Assembly: GCA_963836265.1 (NCBI GenBank)
Contig: CAWIIO010000002.1
Coordinates: 434,001-498,000, forward strand
Direction: 5' to 3'
From: CAIWHR01 sp963836265
GTDB taxonomy: Bacteria; Pseudomonadota; Gammaproteobacteria; Burkholderiales; Casimicrobiaceae
DNA: 64,000 nt
Part shown: positions 53,571-60,400 of the stretch, in pieces
Numbering within the stretch: the first letter of the stretch is position 1
How the letters are laid out: the number at the start of each line of letters is the position of its first letter
The notes under the pieces: generated by a model
What the model was told of the DNA's origin: nothing
Database searches by the model: none
Seen by the model: the letters and a program-made list of their open reading frames with translations, nothing else
Position numbers and translations under genes: made by a program

Positions 53571-53984
53571 CGCAGGATCGACACATCTTGTTTTCGTTGC
53601 AATCACCGCAACGTATGCCGGCGGTTGGTGGCCGGCTTCGGGGACATCATGTAGTAGGTCTCATCGATAGAGTTACCTCCCGTCGTGATTGCCTACAACA
53701 TCGGCGCTACCTCGCGGTTGCGAACTCGGGGGAGTATCCGGTTGCGGGGCACTGTCCTCGCGAACACCGACACCCACGACTGCTACCCTACCCGCGAGCA
53801 CCGATCCAACAAACAGCACATCTCCTACGGCTTCAGACTACGCTGCGCCGGTGAGAGTTTCAAGCCGTACGTGCAAAATGTTCCAGTTGTAGTGAACGGA
53901 TCAACGTGGCGTTTCGCGCCACTTTGACCTGAAGCAACCCGCTTCAAGTGGCACAGGGGGAGACTTGCGCGAGGGGGAGGAGCG
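53571..53984. other. Region with one doubtful small ORF
   Basis: About 410 bases. A GTG-started frame at 53685-53927 gives an 80-residue product (it ends VVVNGSTWRFAPL) with no ribosome site and no recognisable family. I leave it as a doubtful ORF. Nothing else is seen. Confidence 0.3.
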
Positions 53985-54335
53985 ATGCGGTTTGCTGTCG
54001 CTGCCTTGGCGCTGGCTCTCGCGTGTCTCGCACCGCCGGTTGCGGCGACCAGTAGTGGGCATCCTTATTACTCCGCGACGACCTCATCGCATTCCCACAG
54101 CAAGGCTGCCCCGTGGGTCCACCGCGACTCTCACGGCAAAATTGCCCGAGACCCACGGCAAACGAATGCGTTTAAGAAACAGCATCCTTGCCCGTCCACA
54201 GGCAAGAGCTACGGTTCCTGCCCCGGCTACGTCATCGACCACGTGATCCCGTTGAAACGCGGTGGTGCGGATGCGCCAAGCAACATGCAGTGGCAGACCG
54301 AGGGGGCGGCGAAGCAAAAGGACAAGTGGGAGTGA
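53985..54335 (+). CDS. Secreted HNH-type endonuclease
   Basis: A 116-residue protein with signal peptide MRFAVAALALALACLAPPVA. The C-terminal domain GYVIDHVIPLKRGGADAPSN plus MQWQTEGAAKQKDKWE fits HNH (DHVIPLxxGG...NLQ-type) nucleases. Paired Cys (HPCPSTGKSYGSCPG) precede it. GGAGGAG lies 4 bases before the ATG. It probably acts outside the cytoplasm, for example on environmental DNA or invading DNA in the periplasm. No immunity protein is expected for a secreted nuclease, and none is seen. Confidence 0.8.
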   Translation: MRFAVAALALALACLAPPVAATSSGHPYYSATTSSHSHSKAAPWVHRDSHGKIARDPRQTNAFKKQHPCPSTGKSYGSCPGYVIDHVIPLKRGGADAPSNMQWQTEGAAKQKDKWE

Positions 54336-54447
54336 GTCGCCCGAGGGAAGGCACGGGTTGGGTGTTGCCAGGGCGTTACCTCCGGTGGCGTGACGGGATC
54401 GCCTCATCCGTGTACCGTCGGTTCGTCGCAACGGACGGGAGGGGCGG

Positions 54448-54621
54448 ATGGGCCGGCTCGTCGCGCAGGAGACGATGCCCACGGATGCCTGCCTGTTCTT
54501 CTACGAGTGCCGGAACTGCAAGAACCTGTTGCGCCCGAAACCGGGTGACTGCCGCGTGTTCTGCTCTTACGGCTCGGTGAACTGCCCCCCGATACAGGAA
54601 CAGCGCGGATGCTGCGGCTGA
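54448..54621 (+). CDS. GDCCVxC-family small Cys-rich protein, with C-to-R variant
   Basis: A 57-residue protein: CLFFYECRNCKNLLRPKPGD, then CRVFCSYGSVNCPPIQEQRG. The LRPKPGDCCVFCSYG pattern defines the GDCCVxC family of short metal-binding-like proteins. Here the second Cys of the motif is Arg (codon CGC for TGC). An N-terminal CRNC plus CxxxC and CCG tail could still bind a metal ion. Some family members carry selenocysteine; no in-frame TGA occurs here. The lipoprotein gene overlaps its last 13 bases. Function is unknown. Confidence 0.65.
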   Translation: MGRLVAQETMPTDACLFFYECRNCKNLLRPKPGDCRVFCSYGSVNCPPIQEQRGCCG

Positions 54622-54812
54622 CGGCTCTCGTGATGATCATGACTGCAGCTTCGGCGTGCTCGTGGCAGCAGGCATACTCCTCCGCGCAGGGGTGGCAACA
54701 GAACCAGTGCAATCGTCTTGTCGATCAGACCGAGCGCGACCGGTGCGTCGCCAAGACCAACATGTCCTACGACGATTACCAGCGGAAGATCGAGGGGGCG
54801 AAGAAGGATTAG
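54609..54812 (+). CDS. Small lipoprotein
   Basis: A 67-residue lipoprotein. Signal MLRLTALVMIMTAASAC has lipobox ASAC, with Cys-17 as the acylated residue. The mature 50 residues are Gln- and Asp-rich with a Cys pair (NQCNRLVDQTERDRC) and a helix ending KIEGAKKD. It overlaps the GDCCVxC gene by 13 bases and is probably translated with it. Family not recognised. Confidence 0.7.
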   Translation: MLRLTALVMIMTAASACSWQQAYSSAQGWQQNQCNRLVDQTERDRCVAKTNMSYDDYQRKIEGAKKD

Positions 54813-55036
54813 GGTCTACGCGCCGAAGCGGCGATCATTTCGAGACGTGTGCCGCATCTGTAGTTTTGACCAGTCGGGCCAGCGCGCAAAAACGGCCATA
54901 GTGCTGTTGTCAAGCCATGTGAATCTTCCGCATTTGCGAGCCTGATTCGTCGGTCGCGTCGATCTCCCGGCGCTCCTAGAGTGACATTGCGTGGCTAGTG
55001 ACCCCCGCAGGCATCAGGAACCGCAAGGAGATGACG

Positions 55037-55285
55037 ATGGACGCACGCAATGCCAACGAAACACGGAATCGCTGGGCGATGGGACTTCGGATGGCGACGG
55101 TGGTCGTCGTGCCCGGAACGCTCGCCGCCGTCTGGCATCCGACGATGCTGTCGACAGCGTCGCACGACGCGACGGCCGCATCGAGCGACACCGGAGCAAC
55201 CGCCGCTGCCGCGGAGATGTCCGGTTACTTTCCGGCGCACTTCCCAGCGCCTGAGAACGTCGAGCCGCAGGCGCCGACGTTCTGA
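55037..55285 (+). CDS. Hypothetical small protein with hydrophobic segment
   Basis: An 82-residue protein beginning MDARNANETRNRWAMG, with one hydrophobic stretch (MATVVVVPGTLAAVW) that may be a membrane anchor or signal, and a Ser/Ala/Pro tail. AAGGAG lies 6 bases before ATG 55037; ATG 55031 is too close to it. Family not recognised. Confidence 0.5.
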   Translation: MDARNANETRNRWAMGLRMATVVVVPGTLAAVWHPTMLSTASHDATAASSDTGATAAAAEMSGYFPAHFPAPENVEPQAPTF

Positions 55286-55425
55286 GATTCACCGATGGGA
55301 GGGGCGTTGCACGCCACCGGCTCGCTAACGTGGCTCCCTCCCTCGTGCTAACGGGGCGGCGGATCGCATTCCGCCCCCTCCCGCTGGTGGTTGCTCGCTA
55401 CCTGTCTACGCCGAAGGAGAGAATC

Positions 55426-55794
55426 ATGAGCTGCAAGGACGCGTTCCAGACGCGCGTAGAGATTGTGGTGCCCGTCAATTTTGGCGGAGAGAACGGGGTT
55501 TTTAAGGTTCCAGCGGGGAAGTGCCTTGTCGTCGACTACGTGTCCGGCGAGGCATTCATGCCGAATGGACAGAAGGCCCTCTTCGGAATCATCACGACGG
55601 CCGGCGGCGTTCAGGTCCGCCACTATTTGGGCACCAACGCAGCGGGTGCCTTCGGCGGGCAGGATTACTTCTGGGTTAGCGGGCCGGCGCACATCTACGC
55701 CGACCCCGGCACCAACGTCACCCTCCGGGCCGACCGCGACATAGCAACGGGGACGGCCACGTTCCGGTTTAGCGTTTCCGGCCATCTAGTGTAG
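55426..55794 (+). CDS. Hypothetical beta-rich protein
   Basis: A 122-residue soluble protein starting MSCKDAFQTRVEIVVPVNFG. The alternating hydrophobic pattern (IVVPVNF, FKVPAGKCLVVDYV, ATFRFSVSGHLV) suggests a small beta-sandwich. GAAGGAG precedes the ATG. There is no signal peptide. Family not recognised. Confidence 0.55.
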   Translation: MSCKDAFQTRVEIVVPVNFGGENGVFKVPAGKCLVVDYVSGEAFMPNGQKALFGIITTAGGVQVRHYLGTNAAGAFGGQDYFWVSGPAHIYADPGTNVTLRADRDIATGTATFRFSVSGHLV

Positions 55795-55855
55795 GGCGAA
55801 GGGTTCCCGTGCAGTACACCGGTGACGCCGAGACACAGTACGGGCGCGAGAACTT

Positions 55856-56581
55856 TCAGGCCCTTGCCGACGCGGAAGGTGCGCCCGAGTCAGGCAGCAC
55901 GACTGCCCACTCTTCGTAGATGTCCGCGTCGGGTGACTTCCAGCGCAGCACCCACATATCCGGGCGCCGAGAAACAAGCTCTCCATGCTCGCCGTTGTCG
56001 CCCCTCAATGCGAACCCATACTGTGCTTCGTTGGGCAAGCCGACAAATTCAATCAACGGGTTCCACTGAGAGAGATACGTCTGTGCAGTGGCGAGAGCCT
56101 CATCCAGATACCGATGCACGTTGATTTGAAACTCGACGGCCTTTCGTGGCCGCTCTGGGAATAGCGCGACCAGTTGCGACAGCCCGGAGTCAACGGCGTC
56201 CGCCAATTCGGCAAAACGGGAGTCGCGTTGCGGAGGGCAATTCCGGGACCTGAAATTGCTGCACGCGATAGACTCGCCGTTCAAGGCTGCGAGGCGCAAG
56301 GTACTGGGGGCGTCGACGTAGCAGACGGTTCTACGCAAACCCGCCTCGCCGGTTTCGTGCCAGCCGACGGTGAAATAGGTGTGCGTGTTGCGATCCGGGA
56401 CGATCTCATACCCAAACAGCCCGTCTTCCACGATGGGAAGCAGGTCGAGCGAAATATTGCTGGGTAGCGAATAGCGAGGGGCAGCGGCGATTAGTTGCGC
56501 TCGAAGTAGCGGCAACAACGTCTTCGCTTCGAAAAGGCGAGGACAATAGCCCGAATGCCGCCCAGGGACGTGGCACTGCAT
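55856..56581 (-). CDS. Hypothetical protein
   Basis: A 241-residue protein from ATG 56581; the frame runs back to 56647 with TTG. It has segments such as GLFGYEIVPDRNTHTYFTVG and AVDSGLSQLVALFPERPRKA, with ordinary composition and several Cys, and a Ser/Pro tail. No domain is recognised. It is the only large minus-strand gene on the right side of the island. The start is uncertain because no ribosome site is clear. Confidence 0.5.
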   Translation of the reverse strand: MQCHVPGRHSGYCPRLFEAKTLLPLLRAQLIAAAPRYSLPSNISLDLLPIVEDGLFGYEIVPDRNTHTYFTVGWHETGEAGLRRTVCYVDAPSTLRLAALNGESIACSNFRSRNCPPQRDSRFAELADAVDSGLSQLVALFPERPRKAVEFQINVHRYLDEALATAQTYLSQWNPLIEFVGLPNEAQYGFALRGDNGEHGELVSRRPDMWVLRWKSPDADIYEEWAVVLPDSGAPSASARA

Positions 56582-56852
56582 ACGTAACAGTGTGAGGTTA
56601 GTTGCGGCCAGCAGGCAAGGCGAATATTCGCGCTTGCCGCAAGGCAAGTGGTTACCCGCTTCGTCGCTCTGGCAGCAGCATCGGCCCCATACCGTCGGGA
56701 CGGCTCAGGGCGAGGACGGCCGGCGGATCTACGCTTCGAATCCGGGGCCGATTCACTCATGCCATCCAGCCGCTGGATGGTGCGGGGCGCGACCGAAGCC
56801 CGCTACAAGGGCCGGACGTGGTTTAGAGTACCGTATATCTATATGGTATCCT

Positions 56853-57134
56853 GTGCGTTTCGCCGTTCGCCTTCTCCGCTACCACGGGCGAATCCTCCCT
56901 TGGCGAGAGGTCATTAACCGGCCTCCGCTGGTGGGGGACCTTCGCATCGAGGAAATGCGGGACGAGGAGCTGCTGCGCTACTTGCGTAGTAGCCAGAACC
57001 ACCGATACCCTCGGTACGGTCCACCAAAATTCGACCAACCATCGGCGATATCGATCGAAATCGATCTCGGCGAGCCATGCGGTCCCGTGTTACACCAGCG
57101 CACGGTCGCGGCCCTACGCCACTTGGTCGAGTGA
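56853..57134 (+). CDS. Doubtful small hypothetical protein
   Basis: A 93-residue frame from GTG 56853: VRFAVRLLRYHGRILPWREV, later MRDEELLRYLRSSQNHR and ISIEIDLGEPCGPV. Composition is protein-like and the region upstream is AT-rich (TATATCTATATGG), but there is no ribosome site or family match. A longer frame begins at 56592. Confidence 0.35.
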   Translation: MRFAVRLLRYHGRILPWREVINRPPLVGDLRIEEMRDEELLRYLRSSQNHRYPRYGPPKFDQPSAISIEIDLGEPCGPVLHQRTVAALRHLVE

Positions 57135-57463
57135 AAGTCCAGTCAGAATCAGGCCACGATTCGCTGTGTCCTGTTTGTGTCACAGCGGCTTTCTTCTTGC
57201 CTCACATTCGATCACGCTATGTCACATTGGCTGGTGCCGCGTAGTCGATGTAAATCAATAGCTTGTTAAACCCCAGTTGAGATCTCAAGCCCGGCGCATT
57301 CGACCGCTCTGCCACCTCCGAAAGCGCGCCCGAGCATTGAACTCCTTCGGCGCGGCCGCATCTTAAGAAACCGGGGTACGGGGTGGTCCTGCTTGTGCGG
57401 CCGCTCTATTCTGCTAGGCTAGCTGCTTGACCGGTCCGCAGACGGACCGCATCTGGAGACATC
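57135..57463. other. Island right border and upstream region of the Bax-inhibitor gene
   Basis: About 330 bases with no gene. It holds the half-tRNA-Ser remnant (57281-57316) and presumably the promoter of the Bax-inhibitor-type gene. Confidence 0.5.
57281..57316 (-). repeat. Orphan 5' half of tRNA-Ser(UGA), putative attR scar
   Basis: The minus strand reads GGTGGCAGAGCGGTCGAATG, then CGCCGGGCTTGAGATC, matching the tRNA-Ser at 47589-47624 in 33 of 36 bases (21 contiguous). Homology stops just after the anticodon loop. The three differences are A-to-G. The acceptor strand is degenerate, so it should not make a tRNA. Best read as the far end of the island. Confidence 0.7.
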
Positions 57464-58186
57464 ATGGATCCGAGATTCAAACCCGTCATGGCACCGGGCG
57501 CGTCGCCCGCGCTGCCGCAGACCGCCGCGCCGGGCGCGATCGACGCGCGGCGCGTCCTGCGCAATACGTACTGGCTGCTGGCGCTGTCGCTGCTGCCGAC
57601 CGTGGCCGGCGCCTTCGTCGGCATGCAGCTCAATTTCATCGCGCTGTTCAAGTCGGCGCCGATCATGACGCCGCTGCTGATGTTCGGCGCGATGCTGGGC
57701 TCGCTGTGGATCGTCACGTTGCTGCGCAACAGCGCGTGGGGGGTCGTTGCGCTCTTCGGCTTCACGTTCGTCGCGGGCCTGATGCTGACACCGATCCTGA
57801 CGGTCGCCGCCGGTTTTCGCAATGGCGGCCAACTCGTCGCGCTGTCCGGCGGGCTCACGGCGGCGGTGTTCTTCGCGCTCGCGTCCTACGCGTCGGTGAC
57901 CAAGCGCGATTTCGGCTTCCTCGGCCGGTTCCTGTTCATCGGGCTGGTCCTGCTGATCGTCGCCTCGCTCGCCAACCTGTTCTTCCAGGTGCCGGTCGTC
58001 GCGCTGTCGATCTCGGCGATCGCGGTTCTGCTCTTCTCGATGTACCTGCTCTACGACTTGAGCAATATCGTGCGCGGCGGCCAGACGAACTACGTGATGG
58101 CCACGCTGAGCCTGTTCCTCGACCTGTTCAACATCTTCATCGGGCTCCTCAATCTGCTGCTCGCTTTCTCCGGTCAGCGCGATTGA
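57464..58186 (+). CDS. Bax inhibitor-1/YccA-family membrane protein
   Basis: A 240-residue inner-membrane protein with about seven helices, starting MDPRFKPVMAPGASPALPQT. Helix examples are VVALFGFTFVAGLMLTPILT and FLGRFLFIGLVLLIVASL; LSLFLDLFNIFIGLLNLLL near the C-terminus is the signature TM segment of BI-1/YccA proteins. E. coli YccA modulates FtsH proteolysis; others are Ca2+ leak channels. A terminator follows. It is the first core gene to the right of the island. Confidence 0.92.
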   Translation: MDPRFKPVMAPGASPALPQTAAPGAIDARRVLRNTYWLLALSLLPTVAGAFVGMQLNFIALFKSAPIMTPLLMFGAMLGSLWIVTLLRNSAWGVVALFGFTFVAGLMLTPILTVAAGFRNGGQLVALSGGLTAAVFFALASYASVTKRDFGFLGRFLFIGLVLLIVASLANLFFQVPVVALSISAIAVLLFSMYLLYDLSNIVRGGQTNYVMATLSLFLDLFNIFIGLLNLLLAFSGQRD

Positions 58187-58206
58187 AATTCGAACGACGG
58201 CGAGAG

Positions 58207-58233
58207 CGGGGCGGAGCGATCCGCCCCGTTTTT
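58207..58233 (+). terminator. Rho-independent terminator
   Basis: CGGGGCGGA (58207-58215), loop GCGA, TCCGCCCCG (58220-58228), then TTTTTG. It ends the Bax-inhibitor transcript. Confidence 0.9.
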
Positions 58234-58243
58234 GCGCGAAGGA

Positions 58244-59083
58244 CTACCCGAAGACGTTGAGAACCGCGTCGAGTCCGCAGTGGTCGATCGCATAGGTCGC
58301 CTGCGCGCGCACGAGCGGCTTCGCATGGTAGGCGAAGGACACGTCGGCCACCTTCAGCATCGGCAGGTCGTTGGCGCCATCGCCGATTGCGATCGCGATG
58401 CCGCCGCCGCCGGCAAAGCGCCGGCGCATCGCCGAGAACCGCGCCGCCTTCGCGCCGGCGTCGACGATGGGGTTCACGACCCGGCCGGTGAGCTTGCCGC
58501 CGACGATCTCGAGCACGTTCGACGCAGTCGCGTCGAGCGAGAGCCGTGCGGCCAGTCGATTGGTGAAGAACGTGAAGCCGCCGGACACGAGCAGGATCTT
58601 GGCGCCGACGGCCTTGAAGCCTTCGAGCATTCGTTCGGCCCCGGGAGAAAGCGCCAGCCGCTCGTCGTAGACGCGCTGCAGCGCCGCTTCGTCCAGCCCG
58701 GCGAGCAGCGCCACGCGGCGCTTGAGGCTTTCGCGAAAGTCGATTTCGCCGCGCATCGCGGCCGTGGTGATCGCGGCGACCGCCGGCTTGATCCCCACGA
58801 GGTCGGCAATCTCGTCGATGCATTCGATCGTGATCAGCGTCGAATCCATGTCCAGCGCCACCACGCGCACCCGGTTGCGCTCGAGATCGGCAGGGACGAA
58901 CGCGCAATCGATCGCCGCGGCGGCGCAGAACTCGGCCACGCCGGCCCGCGACTGCACCCGGGGAAAGCGAAACGCCCGCTGGCCGCCGCCGTCGAGCGCG
59001 GCAACGCCCTGCGCGCCCGCAAGCGCCGCGATCTGGGCGAGCTCCGTGGGCCCGACCGCCGGGGCCTGGATCACCAGATCCAT
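58244..59083 (-). CDS. serB: Phosphoserine phosphatase
   Basis: A 279-residue HAD-family enzyme that dephosphorylates L-phosphoserine in the last step of serine synthesis. Catalytic Asp pair is in VVALDMDSTLITIECIDEIA; LLVSGGFTFFTNRLA is motif II and AIGDGANDLPML motif III. The N-terminal 70 residues resemble the SerB N-terminal regulatory region. It lies 52 bases downstream of purT, so the two are probably co-transcribed. Confidence 0.95.
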   Translation of the reverse strand: MDLVIQAPAVGPTELAQIAALAGAQGVAALDGGGQRAFRFPRVQSRAGVAEFCAAAAIDCAFVPADLERNRVRVVALDMDSTLITIECIDEIADLVGIKPAVAAITTAAMRGEIDFRESLKRRVALLAGLDEAALQRVYDERLALSPGAERMLEGFKAVGAKILLVSGGFTFFTNRLAARLSLDATASNVLEIVGGKLTGRVVNPIVDAGAKAARFSAMRRRFAGGGGIAIAIGDGANDLPMLKVADVSFAYHAKPLVRAQATYAIDHCGLDAVLNVFG

Positions 59084-59135
59084 CGGCGGACCTCGGGGGT
59101 GCGGGCGGCGGTGCGGGGCGCGCCCCCGGCGGGCA

Positions 59136-60338
59136 TCAAGGGCGCGGCTTCACGCGGCCCGCGCATTCCTTGGCGCGCTCGCGAGCCTGCGTGATGTCGG
59201 GCGCGGTGGCGAGCGCCACGCCCATGCGCCGCCGCTTGTAGGCTTCGGGCTTGCCGAAAAGCCGCAGATCCGAGCCCGGGACCGCGAGCGCGTGCGCGAC
59301 GTCGTCGAAGTGGATCCCGCGGCCCTCCACGCCGCCGTAGATCACGGCGGAGGCTCCCGGCGAGAGCAGGCGCACGTCGACCGGCAGGCCGAGAATCGCG
59401 CGGGCGTGGAGGTCGAATTCGCTCTGCGCCTGCGTGCACATCGTGACCATCCCCGTGTCGTGCGGCCGGGGACTCACTTCGGAGAACCAGACCCGGTCGC
59501 CCTTGACGAAGAGCTCGACGCCGAAGATGCCGCGGCCGCCGAGCTCCGCCGTCACGCGTCCGGCGATGTCGCGCGCGCTCGCGAGCGCGGCCGTCGACAT
59601 CGGCTGCGGCTGCCACGACTCGACGTAGTCGCCTTGCACCTGGAGGTGGCCGACCGGGTGGCAGAAATGGGTCTGGATGCCGCCGTTCCCGGCGGCGGCT
59701 CGAACCGTGAGCTGCGTGATCTCGTAGTCGAAATCGACGAAGCCCTCGACGATCACGCGGCTTCCGCGCACCCGCGCAGCGCTTTCCGCGTACTGCCACG
59801 CCGCGGCGAGCTCGGCCTTCGAGCGCACCAGCGACTGGCCCTTGCCCGACGACGACATCACGGGCTTCACCAGGCACGGGTAACCGATGCCGCGTGCGCT
59901 ATCGATCGCGCGCTGCAGCTCCTCGAGGCTGTCCGCGAACCGGTAGGGCGAGGTCGGCAGACCGAGCGTCTCCGCGGCGAGCCGGCGGATGCCTTCGCGG
60001 TTCATCGTGAGGTTTACGGCGCGCGCCGTGGGAATGATCTCGGCAAGGCGATCGCGTTCGATCGCCACCAGCACGTCGGTTGCGATCGCCTCGATTTCGG
60101 GAACGACGAGCTGCGGGCGCTCCTGCTCGATCAGCCGCCGCAGCGCCTGGCCGTCGGTCATCGCGATCACGTGCGTGCGATGCGCCACCTGGTGGCCGGG
60201 CGCATTGGCGTAGCGATCCACGGCGACGACCTCGACCCCGAGGCGCTGCAGCGAGATGACGATTTCCTTGCCGAGCTCGCCGCTGCCCAAAAGCATTATC
60301 TTGGTCGCAGACGGGGAGAGGGGCGTACCGATGTGCAT
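59136..60338 (-). CDS. purT: Formate-dependent phosphoribosylglycinamide formyltransferase
   Basis: A 400-residue ATP-grasp enzyme that adds formate to GAR in purine synthesis without folate. It has KIMLLGSGELGKEIVISLQR, VPEIEAIATDVL, CLVKPVMSSSGKGQSLV (ATP-binding loop) and FGVELFVKGDRVWFSEVSPR. ATG 60338 gives the expected length. It precedes serB on the minus strand. Confidence 0.95.
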   Translation of the reverse strand: MHIGTPLSPSATKIMLLGSGELGKEIVISLQRLGVEVVAVDRYANAPGHQVAHRTHVIAMTDGQALRRLIEQERPQLVVPEIEAIATDVLVAIERDRLAEIIPTARAVNLTMNREGIRRLAAETLGLPTSPYRFADSLEELQRAIDSARGIGYPCLVKPVMSSSGKGQSLVRSKAELAAAWQYAESAARVRGSRVIVEGFVDFDYEITQLTVRAAAGNGGIQTHFCHPVGHLQVQGDYVESWQPQPMSTAALASARDIAGRVTAELGGRGIFGVELFVKGDRVWFSEVSPRPHDTGMVTMCTQAQSEFDLHARAILGLPVDVRLLSPGASAVIYGGVEGRGIHFDDVAHALAVPGSDLRLFGKPEAYKRRRMGVALATAPDITQARERAKECAGRVKPRP

Positions 60339-60400
60339 CGGGTGCTCAGAACCGGAAGCGGCGACGACGGTCGACGCGATGACGTTCAGCGCTCATTTTA

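Larger units (their letters stand above)
47589..57316. mobile_element. Decayed genomic island at tRNA-Ser(UGA), about 9.7 kb
   Basis: Bounded on the left by tRNA-Ser(UGA) and a truncated tyrosine integrase that lies just beyond its 5' end, and on the right by an orphan copy of the 5' half of the tRNA (33 of 36 bases identical). Inside are two related nucleotide cyclases, a truncated IS3-type transposase, a secreted HNH nuclease, a GDCCVxC-family protein, a lipoprotein and unrecognised small genes. Flanking DNA is core genome on the right. No intact integrase or transfer gene is present, so it should not be mobile now. Confidence 0.65.

Noticed and set aside
53685..53927. 80-residue GTG-started ORF in the island
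   Set aside because: It has no ribosome site and no recognisable family. It is mentioned only as doubtful within the region entry.
54448..54621. Selenoprotein reading of the GDCCVxC protein
   Set aside because: There is no in-frame TGA and no SECIS-like hairpin is evident; the variant position is Arg (CGC).
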